A model generated the notes under the pieces. It had not been told where the DNA came from and ran no database searches. It saw only the letters and a list, made by a program, of their open reading frames with translations. Both the position numbers and the translations under genes were made by a program. A DNA stretch of 64,000 nucleotides from Aurifilum marmelostoma (taxonomy: Eukaryota > Ascomycota > Sordariomycetes > Diaporthales > Cryphonectriaceae). The stretch covers positions 1,054,001 through 1,118,000 of the forward strand of contig JAMXSV010000006.1 in assembly GCA_027559495.1 (NCBI GenBank), read 5' to 3'. Positions 47,344 to 57,294 of the stretch are shown here, one piece after another (positions within the stretch are counted from its first letter, which is position 1; every line of letters begins with the position of its first letter).

Positions 47344-48372
47344 TTATGCGAGAGTAGATCGTTTCAGAATACTGTAGGTCGGGCTCATTTTTATTGATTC
47401 ATTACTAGCCCTCCTCCTCCTGTTCTTCCTCCTGCCACCCTTGGTGCTCCTCCTTCCTCTCCTCTGATGATGATGGTGGCAACAATTGCGGCAACGACGA
47501 CAAGTCCGGCGACGATGACGATGACGGCGACATGGTGGCGCACGCGTCGCGGAGAACATGTATGCAACCCACCTTCGTTGATTGTTGATCATCCGTCTAG
47601 TTCGCAAGGACAAGGGGTGTTCTAGTATTCTAGTAGCATGTAGGCAGCCGCCGTAGTTGCTGGAATAGCTATAGTCCCCGGGCGAGCTCGACCTCGTCGT
47701 AGGTTGATCAGTCGAAGACAATATTGCCTGCGCCCCCATACACCATCGAAAGTGTTCAGGGAAGCTATTGCGTGTATACAACCTATAGCCCGGCCAATTG
47801 CGCGGGCGATCTTCACAGCCTGCGCAAGCCACCCCGTAGTCGGCTTCGCCACTGCTGTCACCGTTGTAGTAAGGAAGTGCGCACGAACCCATGAAGAAGA
47901 ACTTCCAGTAGTGAGCTTGCAGCCCTAGTAGAGTTTGACCTGACAACATCATAGCCTGACCGACAGAGACGACCCAATAACGTCTTTTGATAGCGTGTTC
48001 ATTGTAGAGCCCAGGCAGAGTCTGGAATGCTGTCAGCTGCTTTACTTGGCTCGTGGACAAGTTGAACTGTTTCTTGACAAAGGCACGAGGTAGCACAAGG
48101 AGTTTGTGACGCTTCCGATTGCAAGAATAACAGCATCGTGTCCAGGTCGCAAGAAATACGAGCCCGCCAAAGTTGCCGCACAGTGCACAAGACTGAGTGC
48201 AAAGTAGAGAGTAGAAATCGGACAAAGATACGCGGGTGGCGAGTTTTGTTGAGATTTTTCTAGCGAAAGCCGCAACCGGTGACAGGTAACTGAAAGCTGC
48301 CCTGTTGGTGTCCAGGTAGAGGCCAAAGAGTACGATGGTATGGTTGCTGGATTGCCTTGCTGTGCTAATGAA
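47344..48372 (-). CDS. F-box-family-like protein, 5' part missing or unresolved
   Basis: An open frame runs from just after a stop at 48,373 to 47,344, but I find no ATG at its upstream end. The centre resembles the C-terminal half of a large fungal family of F-box proteins: FSYLSPVAAFARKIST, CALCGNFGGLVFLATWTRCCYSCNR, LTAFQTLPGLYN, then GVACAGCEDRPRNWPGYRLYTRNSF.EHFRWCMGAQA, with Cys pairs that probably bind zinc. I could not find an F-box or a start codon upstream, though candidate splice acceptors exist. After residue ~250 the tail is extremely Arg/His-rich. Either an upstream exon was missed or the gene has lost its N-terminus. Boundaries are therefore approximate. Confidence 0.5.
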   Translation of the reverse strand, partial: FISTARQSSNHTIVLFGLYLDTNRAAFSYLSPVAAFARKISTKLATRVSLSDFYSLLCTQSCALCGNFGGLVFLATWTRCCYSCNRKRHKLLVLPRAFVKKQFNLSTSQVKQLTAFQTLPGLYNEHAIKRRYWVVSVGQAMMLSGQTLLGLQAHYWKFFFMGSCALPYYNGDSSGEADYGVACAGCEDRPRNWPGYRLYTRNSFPEHFRWCMGAQAILSSTDQPTTRSSSPGDYSYSSNYGGCLHATRILEHPLSLRTRRMINNQRRWVAYMFSATRAPPCRRHRHRRRTCRRCRNCCHHHHQRRGRRSTKGGRRKNRRRRASNESIKMSPTYSILKRSTLA

Positions 48373-49628
48373 CTATTGGAGTTCATAGGTCCAACAGTAA
48401 GTCTTGGTCAAAATATCGTCCATGTGCCCTTTATATTCGACTTTGGGCACTACGAGAAATAGGTCAATAATGTCTATAATTAGCTCATGACTGGAGAGGT
48501 TGTTAGGGGCTTTTGATCTTGGGCATTGTTTGCTTTGTCAGAGACATAAAGGCTCGCACTGGACATGAGCCTGGAAAGTAAACTACAACTTGCGTTTTCT
48601 GGCAGGGGCTTGGATCAACAAAAACAAGAAAAAAAAATCAGACAAAAGCAAAGAAATATAGTAGAAGACATTGACGTTGCAACTCTTGGCTATCGTTGGA
48701 TGCCAGCAATCAATGTTGGTACGCATTCATCAAGCGTTAATTGATTGATTTCGGTCTCTTTATTTATCAATGCACTTGACTGGCAAGCTGCAAATCAATA
48801 ATCATTTCAGTGTGATGCTTTCATACTCAGGGGCAAGCACAAGAAAAAAAAAAGGCAGAAGCACGTAAAGCTGGATTGCTGTCGCGACTGGATAGAATTG
48901 ACTACTGGACAAAGAGTTTGCCATTGCTGTTCATCAATTTCCGCCTTTATTGTTTCCCCTAAACCAAGGAAAATGCGAAAGCTGGAAACCTGCGGAGCCT
49001 TGGAGAGAAAGAACTGAATGAAGACCTGTGGTCGGCCCTGATGTGAGCACAAGTACGGCCCTTGCGAGAACGCAAAACTGCTATGCCATACTAATATGTT
49101 ACATTTATGTACTGAATGTATGCCATATAAAGCAAGCAAAGCTGCATATATGTTTTTTTGCATAATTACTCAAACAGTCCAATGGCCCATTAAGCCTAGT
49201 TAGTGAATGTGTCAACTTAGAGATGATCAGTAAATATTAAACAGAGTCCTTGAAATAGAATGCGAACATTGAACACATTGTCGTACACACTACGTCGTGT
49301 AATGAGAAAGAGGGGGGGGGGGGGAGAAGAAGAGCAAAGAAGGGGGGTTTGGTTGGTAGGATCAGAATAGACTTGCAAGCCTGTGTTAAAGTAATACAGT
49401 AGATTAAACCAGACCGCACCGTTTTCTTTTGGAGAGAAAAAGAAAGAAGAAATAAAAAAAGGGAGAGAGAGACAGACATGAGATTTTGGTAAGTCAAGAT
49501 GTGTAGGACTTGACTCTTCTATTGATCATTGTAATGTGTGGGAGAAACTCCTTGAACATAATTAGTCTTCACCTATAACAAAATATCAGACTAGGAAAGG
49601 TGATTAGGAAGGATGGGGGAGGAAAGGG

Positions 49629-49660
<32 letters not shown>

Positions 49661-50732
49661 CCTTGACCTTTCCCCCTTAAGCCCCTTTGAATGTTCCCAA
49701 CGACTCAGGGCCGGCCCGCATCCCGCCAGCGGTATCCACCCCGCCAGTGGGTGTGTGCTGCCCCAACGCCTTCGATTCTGACAGCGTCGTGAGGTGGTTG
49801 GCATTCGGCAGAAAAGTGGCCGACGAGCTCAGGCTTGATAAGCGCACCAGTCGATGAGCCTGGTGTAAAGGGGAAAAGCAAAAGGGATCCTGGGTAATCT
49901 CATCCAGGACCTCCTTTACAGAGGTATGCCCTCATGTTGACCTGCTGGGGGAATTAGTTGAATGGAATATCTGGCAGCAATCCCAATCTTTTGCGCGCAG
50001 ACAACTGCTATCTGTTGAAGCTTCGTCATCCATCAGCAGTCTCACCGAGACCTTGACCTTCCACTCGCGCAAAGGATCTTTTCAACCGCTGAAAAAATAC
50101 AGCACCCCGCAGCGACAGCAGCATTGCCAAGGCGTATCTGCGAGACCACCCGAAATATCTATAAGAGTATCACTCTTTTATTTGAAGGCGTTATGAAATA
50201 GTAGTCGAGAATCCCCTGCCTCGCATCTCGGACCCGCAGTTGTCTTTGCCCTTTTTAACTTACTTTTCGCTTGAGGTGGCACTTCAGCGCTGGCGTCCCC
50301 GGCCCCTATCGCCAATCTCGGTAGCTCCGCATTTCTAGGGTGAGAGGCTGCCGCGTCATAACTTCAACTTTGCCTGGCAGCCCTGGGCACCTAAGCCAAG
50401 TTCCATTGCAGCACACAAGAGACTGGCCTGGCTGAGCAGTCCTCTTGTAAAAGAAAAAGAAGAGAGAAAGACAAAAGGGGAAAAAGAAGACAGAAAACAA
50501 AACCTCAAACCACATCAACACCATTTTCCAAGCACGAAACAAGGCGAGAGAAACTTGGACCAAGATTTGCACACACACATACCCTGCAGCAGCAGCAGCA
50601 ACAGTAGCAGCACGACGTCACCTCTTTCCTATCCCCCATATTTCATCAACACCAAGCTCAGCCCACTGAAAGGGAGGAGCAACTTACCTCTTTGCGACAC
50701 ACGATACCCTCACCACCAGCCTACACATCAAG
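48373..50732. other. Divergent intergenic region, 2.4 kb
   Basis: Lies between the F-box-like gene and Sym1. It contains an A30 run at 49,629-49,658, a G-rich run near 49,313-49,324, and CA-, CAG- and CT-rich leader sequence just before the Sym1 ATG. No other gene was recognised. Confidence 0.5.
49629..49658. repeat. A30 homopolymer
   Basis: Thirty A in a row. I see no reverse transcriptase or other retroelement sequence upstream to suggest a retroposon tail. Confidence 0.9.
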
Positions 50733-51472
50733 ATGCTCAGGTGGTAAGCAATGGCTGTTGTTCGACGATGTTTCTCACCTACAAAGCTCAAAAAGAATTG
50801 ACTTGCTAACCCTCTACTTGCCAGGTACCAAGCAAAGCTGGCCAGAAGGCCCCTCCTCACCCAGGCTGTCACCACAGCCGTCCTCTTTGGCACTGGCGAC
50901 ATCATCGCCCAGCAGGCTGTCGACAAGAAGGGCCTTGAGAAGCATGACCTCGCCAGAACTGGCCGCATGGCACTCTATGGTGGCTGTGAGTTGTTGTGAC
51001 TTTGCCTTGCTCGTTTAAATCCAGTTTCCCCCTCTCTTACCCCCCCCGGCCCTTTCTCGCTCAATCCACCCATACCACTTGCCCTCCCTCTAAAGAATCT
51101 TGCAAACTGACCCCCGACCATCCGAAAGGCGTCTTCGGCCCTGCCGCCACGACCTGGTTCGGGTTTCTCGCCCGCAACGTGAACCTCAAGTCAGCCAACG
51201 CGACGATCGCGGCGCGCGTTGCTCTGGACCAGGGCGTCTTCGCCCCCTGCGCGATCGGCGTGTTCCTGTCGAGCATGGCCGTGCTCGAGGGCGGCTCCGT
51301 CGGCGAGAAGCTCGACAAGAACTACAAGAACGCGCTGACCACCAACTACATGGTCTGGCCGTTCGTGCAGGCCGTCAACTTCAAGATGGTCCCGCTGGAG
51401 CACCGGGTGCTGTTCGTCAACGTCATCAGCATCGGGTGGAACTGCTACCTCAGCTATCTGAACAGCTCGTAG
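50733..51472 (+). CDS. sym1: Sym1/Mpv17/PMP22-family mitochondrial membrane protein (171 aa)
   Basis: Three exons, 50,733-50,743, 50,825-50,985 and 51,129-51,472, joined by introns of 81 and 143 nt. The first coding exon holds only MLR plus two bases; [19 protein letters not shown] is the family start. Further marks are GDIIAQQ, the [16 protein letters not shown] block across the second junction, [17 protein letters not shown] and the closing [37 protein letters not shown]. Four membrane segments are expected. Yeast Sym1 and human MPV17 sit in the inner mitochondrial membrane and matter under metabolic stress; a similar role is inferred. The 171-aa length is normal for the family. It converges with UAP1. 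Confidence 0.93.
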
Positions 51473-51953
51473 GGGAGGGGAGAAAGTGGCCGGGCTTCTG
51501 GGACCGAGGAATGGGAGGATGGAGTACACCCAAAATCATCTGTCTTTTTTCAGAGGATGGTCAGGCGTTTACTTGCATTTGGTCTCTATCGTCTTGACGT
51601 TGACCTTTTGACATTCAGCGGTGCATAGAAGGGAATACACTGAAGAATGAGGCGTTTACTGCGTGTGACAATAGAATCAATCCCCTTTGCATAGATTGGA
51701 TGCGACGTGATCTGATCGAGTGTTCTACTCTCCTGGCAGCCCCATGTTGGCTAATCTCTAGGACGCCTCATATGAACGTGGTCTATAGCATGTTTTTGTT
51801 TGGTGCTATCAGAGGTCAAAGTTTCAACATGCCTCAATTTTATGCCCCCCCCCCCCTCTCTCTCGTCTAAAACGAATCTACTGCGTCGAGTTATCACCGC
51901 TCAATTTTCTTTTATTCTTTTGTTGCATCGAACCAAAGAGCGGCCAACACTCC
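51473..51953. other. Convergent intergenic region Sym1/UAP1
   Basis: 481 bp holding both 3' untranslated regions. There is a C-rich run at about 51,846-51,856; nothing else was seen. Confidence 0.5.
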
Positions 51954-53547
51954 CTACTGCTCTGCTGGGTCGGCCAGCACAGCAGGAGCACCAATCTCTT
52001 TGCCCTTGAGGTGTGCGAGACCCTCGCCACCCTGAAGAAACAGCAGATGTTAGCCACTCATACGCTGCCTCGGAGAGGGTATAGTCATTTGCACTTACGT
52101 AGCTCACAAGAGGAGACACCTCGACACCATCACCCTCGCCGGTCACGATCACACCCGCAGCCTCTGCCCATCTCTTGCCCTGGCCCATGATGTCCTTCTT
52201 GCTGGTATCAGGGTCATCCTCACCCGTACCCCGCGCGTTCTTCAGGGGCGAGAACTCATCCTCACGCCTCACCTCCAGGCAGGCAAACTTGCTCAGCTCG
52301 AGCATGGGGAACACGTCAAACACGAACTGCTCCAGCTTGATGCCGTTGGGCTTCTCGGGCTTGACGGTCTCGCCGGTCTTCAGGTCCGCATAGGGGATCT
52401 TCTTGCGCGCAACGTGGTGCGGCAGGTTCTTGGCCCAGCTGGGGATCGTCTCGAGGAAGCGGAAGCTGTAGTAGTGGTTGACAATGTTTGCGGCGCGGAA
52501 CTTGAGCACGTCAGGCTGCTTGGCGTCCTTGGCCTCGGCGGTCTCCTTGTCGATCTCGCTGTACTCGACGACATCAGGGCGGCCGTTCTTTTGAAGGATC
52601 AGGCCCACGGACTCGGTAGCGTTACGCTTCCGGACCACCTTGGTGGCAATGTCGACGTCCTTGGACGCAGCGAAGCCGGTAAAGGTGGGGTCTGCAACCT
52701 TGACCAGGCAGTTGTCCACACAGTAGGCGTGGATGTGCTCGATGCCCCTCTTGCGCATGTCGCCCAGCACCGGCGAGACGACCAGCGCCTGGTAGATGCC
52801 TCCGTTGCCATCAGGGGCAACCGCCACCTTGCCCTTGCTCTCGAGCAGGATCTTGCCCTCGTTCGAGATGCAGGGCAGGACGCCCTGCTCGAAGATGATC
52901 ACGTTCTCCTTGTCCAGACCAAAGTATTTGTTCTCCTCGAAGAAGGCCTCCGTCGGACCCCGCGTAGGCCCGCTGGTCATGACATACCAGGGCACCACGA
53001 CCTTCTTGTCCTGAGACAGTCCTGCATGCTTGTGTGCCAGGACCTCTAGCCTGCGAATTCTCTCCGCCTGGATCTGGAAAAGAGATTTGTGCGACGGCAG
53101 GCCGATGTCGAAGCAGCCCTTGGGCGCAGAGCTGCCCAGCCTCGTGCCCTGACCACCAGCCATCAGGACGACGGCCACCTTGTTCTTGGCTGTAAGGTCC
53201 AGGCCAGCCTTGTACCACTTGTCGAGGTCTGCCGCGTCAGAGTCCATGATGCTCGCCGTGGCAGACTCGGGGAGGGGCTCGAGCTCTGCCTTCTTGTCAT
53301 CGGCGGCAGGCGGGTGGAGGGCCTTCTGGGTGATGGTGTTGATGTAGTCGGGGTCGAAGCCAGCCAGCTGGTGGTATAGGTGAGCCTGCTCCTCCTCGGC
53401 GAGGGAGTCGTAGAAGGTGAAGACCTGCTCCTGGCCCGCCTTTTCATATTTCTGCTTGAGGGCGGAGACCTCCTCCTTCGAGGGCACCCGTGGAGGGGCT
53501 GGCTTGGCGGTGGTGCCAATGTGGAGGGTCTGCTTGATGGCTTCCAT
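51954..53547 (-). CDS. uap1: UDP-N-acetylglucosamine pyrophosphorylase (508 aa)
   Basis: Makes UDP-GlcNAc and pyrophosphate from UTP and GlcNAc-1-phosphate in the cytosol, the precursor for chitin, N-glycans and GPI anchors. Two exons, 52,099-53,547 and 51,954-52,031, joined by a 67-nt phase-0 intron. The last exon encodes [19 protein letters not shown]..., which continues VSPLVSY as in the family; reading through gives a spurious tail. The nucleotide-binding signature [19 protein letters not shown] has GGQGTRLG at residues 131-138 and K143. Further marks are [27 protein letters not shown], the [18 protein letters not shown] active-site segment, and [13 protein letters not shown]. The length is close to other fungal UAP1 (about 475-510). 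Confidence 0.96.
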
Positions 53548-54667
53548 GGTGACTGACGTCTGTGTTTCGTGGCTGTGGTTCTTAGTTCTTGGGGATCGAC
53601 TCCTGTTTGAGGAGGAGGGGTTCGTTGACGTTGATTATGTAGACGAGGGGAGCGGGAGATGATCGAGAAGAAGAGGAGGAGGAGGAAGACAAGTCAGCAG
53701 AAATCGGAAAGGCGGTGACACAAGGACGAAAACCGTCAGCTTTGTTCCTGAATTAAATATATACGCTATGCAGGATCACAGCTGAAGCTTGCCAGCAAGC
53801 CACTGCTCTGTGCTGCAGCAAGCTGCCCCGCCAACCCCTGATGGCAGAGAGGCCTATAGGCCGCTGCATGCTGTCCGTGTTGGAGGGGCAGCACACCCAA
53901 TTGGCCCGCAGCCGGGCGCCATGAGCGGTTAGCTTGCTGAGAGGGGCAGGGGAGTTCCAGGGGGTTGGCAAGGATGTTCAGGGTGTGACGTCGGCACAGA
54001 TGGTCAATTGCACATAGTAGGCCACTACAAAGCACCTCCTAATTTATCCACCGTATTCTACTAAGCTACTAAAAGACACGAGCTTTGGTCTCTGTGGTGC
54101 TTGACAACACAGAGAATACGAGCTTGGCGCTCGGAACCTAGCCTACAGATTGAGGACTTCCACCACACACACACGACAGGATAGAACAAGTCAGGGACTC
54201 TTGAGCCTCACCCCTGCCTTCAGGTTGCCTGCTTGCCCTACATGGGACACTCCCGACAGCAACGACTGATTATCGTGGCTGAACGTGGATTCAGGAAGTT
54301 GAACCAAGCAAGTAAGAACACTATGATTCATATGTCTCAAGTGACTTACGCCCTAGACTGACAACAAGATGAATAGGCTGCGCTGTCTAGAATGCATTCT
54401 GTTGTTGTCTGAGACCCCACTGAAAGTTGCATTCATAGAATGGGGCGCCTGGAGTCTTTTGTGTTCTTGCAACCCTGTGTTGGATTCCATTGTGAAGGCC
54501 ACACGGACGTGGCCACTGCCTAGAGATAGCTATCTGATATCCAGGGTGATAGCAACGGCCTTTGTAACGGTGTGAACCCGTCAGCTGGCTCAAAGCCCAG
54601 CGCGTGTCACAACTGCAACTTCTCTGCAGATCTCAGCCCATACCGCTAGAAGGGCTCGCCAACCTCC
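53548..54667. promoter_or_regulatory. Divergent promoter UAP1/DNA glycosylase
   Basis: 1.1 kb between two divergent start codons. It contains no recognised gene or operator. Confidence 0.5.
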
Positions 54668-55729
54668 ATGATGGCAGAGAAGAAACGCAAAAGCGAGGCT
54701 CGGGTTGACAGCCAGGGTCAAGCCTTGTCACCTTCATCATCCTTCCGAGGTCGGTTGGACATGGAGGCATTCAAGTTCACGACAGGAGAGTCACAACAGG
54801 AGGTCTCGACAGCAGTACGGCGAAGCACCCGGCTCTCGTCCAGTATCACCGAATCCCCCAAACCAGCCGGAGCCCAGGACCCAGCAATAAAGAATGGGAA
54901 GAAGCGCAAGGCAGACGCCCTGGCCGACGCCACACCTCTAGGAGGCAATACCCTCCCGACCCTGGTCGACGTCTCAACTGGGACAGAAACCTCGGCGCCT
55001 GCTACCCCGTTAGCTAATAAGAAGAAGAAACGCAACCGCCCCAAGGCAGGCTACGCGCCACCCTCCGTGTACGCACACCTCTCTTACCTCCCAGACGCCC
55101 TCGCACCCAACCTCCTCGTCCTTTTCTGCGGCCTCAACCCCGGCATCCGCACCGCCCAGACAGGCCATGCCTACAGCCACCCGTCCAACCGCTTCTGGAA
55201 GCTCATGTACTCGTCTGGAGTGCTGCCTGTGCCGTGCACCGCAGAGGAGGACCGCACCCTGCCGGAGCGGTTCAGCCTGGGCCTCACTAACATTGTGGCC
55301 CGGCCGAGCCGCAACGGCGCCGAGCTGAGCAAGGATGAGATGGACCAGGGTGTGAGCATCCTAGAGGACAAGGCGCGAAGATGGCGGCCCGAGGTGGTGT
55401 GTGTCGTCGGGAAGAGCATCTGGGAATCTGTGTGGCGGGTGCGGCACGGCGGGCGGGGAATCAAGAAGGACGAGTTCAAGTACGGATGGCAGGACGCCCA
55501 TGAGAACATGGGCGTTGGGAGTGTGGCTGCAGATGAAAAAATGGACGGAGTGGTGTACCATGATGATTGGAAAGGTGCGAGGGTGTTTGTGGCAACATCT
55601 ACAAGCGGTCTTGCTGCCACGCTGAGGCCAGAGGAGAAAGAGAAGATCTGGCGGGAGCTGGGCGCATGGGTCGAGCTCCGGCGGGCTGAGCGAGAGGCAC
55701 CCCTCCAGGCTGACGATAAAGCGCCCTAG
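54668..55729 (+). CDS. G/T(U)-mismatch-specific DNA glycosylase of the TDG/Mug family (353 aa)
   Basis: Removes thymine or uracil from G.T and G.U mispairs by base excision, most probably in the nucleus. Single exon; two adjacent ATGs at 54,668 and 54,671 make the start uncertain by one residue. Residues 1-130 are basic, Ser/Thr-rich and probably disordered (clusters KKRK, NGKKRKAD and NKKKKRNR), consistent with DNA binding or nuclear import. The catalytic domain starts near residue 135. Motif I is FCGLNPGIRTA, with the catalytic-position Asn at 157. HPSNRFWK follows at 171-178, then RFSLGLTNIV, and the second active-site motif matches STSGLA at residues 311-316, like NPSG in bacterial Mug. 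S. pombe Thp1 is the nearest well-known relative. It converges with the ANCHR-like gene. Confidence 0.93.
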   Translation: MMAEKKRKSEARVDSQGQALSPSSSFRGRLDMEAFKFTTGESQQEVSTAVRRSTRLSSSITESPKPAGAQDPAIKNGKKRKADALADATPLGGNTLPTLVDVSTGTETSAPATPLANKKKKRNRPKAGYAPPSVYAHLSYLPDALAPNLLVLFCGLNPGIRTAQTGHAYSHPSNRFWKLMYSSGVLPVPCTAEEDRTLPERFSLGLTNIVARPSRNGAELSKDEMDQGVSILEDKARRWRPEVVCVVGKSIWESVWRVRHGGRGIKKDEFKYGWQDAHENMGVGSVAADEKMDGVVYHDDWKGARVFVATSTSGLAATLRPEEKEKIWRELGAWVELRRAEREAPLQADDKAP

Positions 55730-56004
55730 AAGGCGACAATGCATCTGTGGTTGAGATTTTGTCACTGGGGTAGCATCTTGCCCCTTGTCTCCGACGGGCT
55801 GGCCATAGCGATTCATTATCAGATAATACAAGAAGAAGACTCATTTGCTGTACACACATGCACATCAAATCTATAGACAGCTACTCGTGCTCGATTTGGC
55901 TCACAATAGACATGTAGGAAGTAGGATTGTATCGGGTCAATGGAGATCTACGAGAGTCCCATCAGGGTGCATAGATAAGATATCCATGATTGTCAGTACT
56001 TGCT

Positions 56005-57294
56005 CTACCTATTCCTCCTCACATCAAACTTCTCCCACTGGTGGCCTCGCTCATCAAAGCCCGCAGCAGGCCCAACATGCATCTCCCTCCAGCACCTCGC
56101 GCAGTACACATCCCCATCACATCCAAGACATCGGACCGTAGCATCCTCAAGGCACACAATACACCATGTCTTCGCGTCGTCGTCCGTATAGCCGGGCTTC
56201 TTGGCAACACCCGGGACCGGCCTGTCCTCCGGCTGAAATGTCGGCGCCGCCGGCAAACCGAAGTCGTCTGTCGCGACGGGTTTGTGCCCCGGGCCTTTGA
56301 GCGCCGCGAGGCGTGCTGCTATGGATGACTCGAAAGGATCACCTGCTTTGGACGGCGGCACAGGGTCCTGGAGGATGCTGGGCACAGCGGGCAGCGTGAG
56401 TTCTGAGGAGGCGGCGGTGTTGTCGTGGGGTGTGGTCGGGAGGTCGGGAAGAGGCTGCTGGTCTTCTGCGGGTGTCTGCGGCACGGCTGGGAGGGCGAAG
56501 TCGGCGTCTTGGTGCTGGTCCGGCAGACGAGTCCCAGTCGTGCCAATGTCTGCTGTTGTTGAGGCGGGGTCGGGCGCGTCTGGGTGGATGGGTTGATCAG
56601 GGCCGCCCTCGACTTTGGCTTCATCTAGTGCTCTGGAGAGCACGTCTTGTATCTGCCGCGACATCTCTTCCCCTTCCGAGTCGTCGTCTTCTTCGCCATC
56701 AGGAGGACCTTTGTTGGTCGATGTCAATGGCTGCGCTTCTGCATCCTGCCTCAAGCCGGCTAGCAGTTCCTCTACTCTCTGCGAGGATTCCTCATCATCC
56801 TCAGACACAGACCAATGATCATCCTCCAGGACGAGACCGTCTAATATCTCGTCCAGCGTCTTGCCACCGCCGTCGACGTCCTCCTCGGAGTGGCCTTGTC
56901 CGGTCCTCCGGGTTGCCTCTGTCCCGACTGTCCTGACAGGCGGTGAAATTCCTTGCGAATGTGAGCGTGCAACTGGATCCGCTTTCCCTGTAGCCTCTGC
57001 ATATGGTGGTGGAGGGTCGCTCAATGGGTGAGAGTCCGGGGTAGCGCCCTGTTGGTTTCTCAGGACCTTGAGCCTTTCGGATAATGCATCTTCCCTGGAC
57101 AAAGGCTCGGCGCTTCGGTCACCGGACAAGGGGATGTTCAAGGCGCTGTGGGACTCAGTGTTAGTTTGAGCTCACATAATTCGAGCGCCACAAGAGTCTG
57201 GAGATACTGACTTGGTGGATGGATCGAGATGGACGCTCGTCGGCTTCAGGGCGTTAAGCCTCGCTAGGAGACTTTTGTCATTAGGGTCAGCCAT
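56005..57294 (-). CDS. ANCHR-like (abscission/NoCut regulator type) zinc-binding protein (407 aa)
   Basis: Two exons, 57,212-57,294 and 56,005-57,145, joined by a 66-nt intron (phase 2). The N-terminus MADPNDKSLLARLNALK resembles the short helical motif seen at the start of ZFYVE19/ANCHR-type proteins. A long acidic, Pro/Ser/Thr-rich middle follows, with a GGGKTLDEILDGLVLEDDHW region and SEDDEESSQ and GEEDDDSEGEE clusters. Near the C-terminus Cys356, 359, 367, 370, 376 and 379 and His384 and 396 form a cross-brace, B-box-like zinc site (WCIVCLEDATVRCLGC..DVYCARCWREMH.G). Human ANCHR delays abscission when chromatin bridges remain; transferring that role to this fungus is inference. The 55,729-56,005 gap to the DNA glycosylase is only 275 bp. 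Confidence 0.75.

Noticed and set aside
49604..49804. Retroposon tail suggested by the A30 run
   Set aside because: No reverse transcriptase, promoter-like SINE sequence or target-site duplication was seen beside it.
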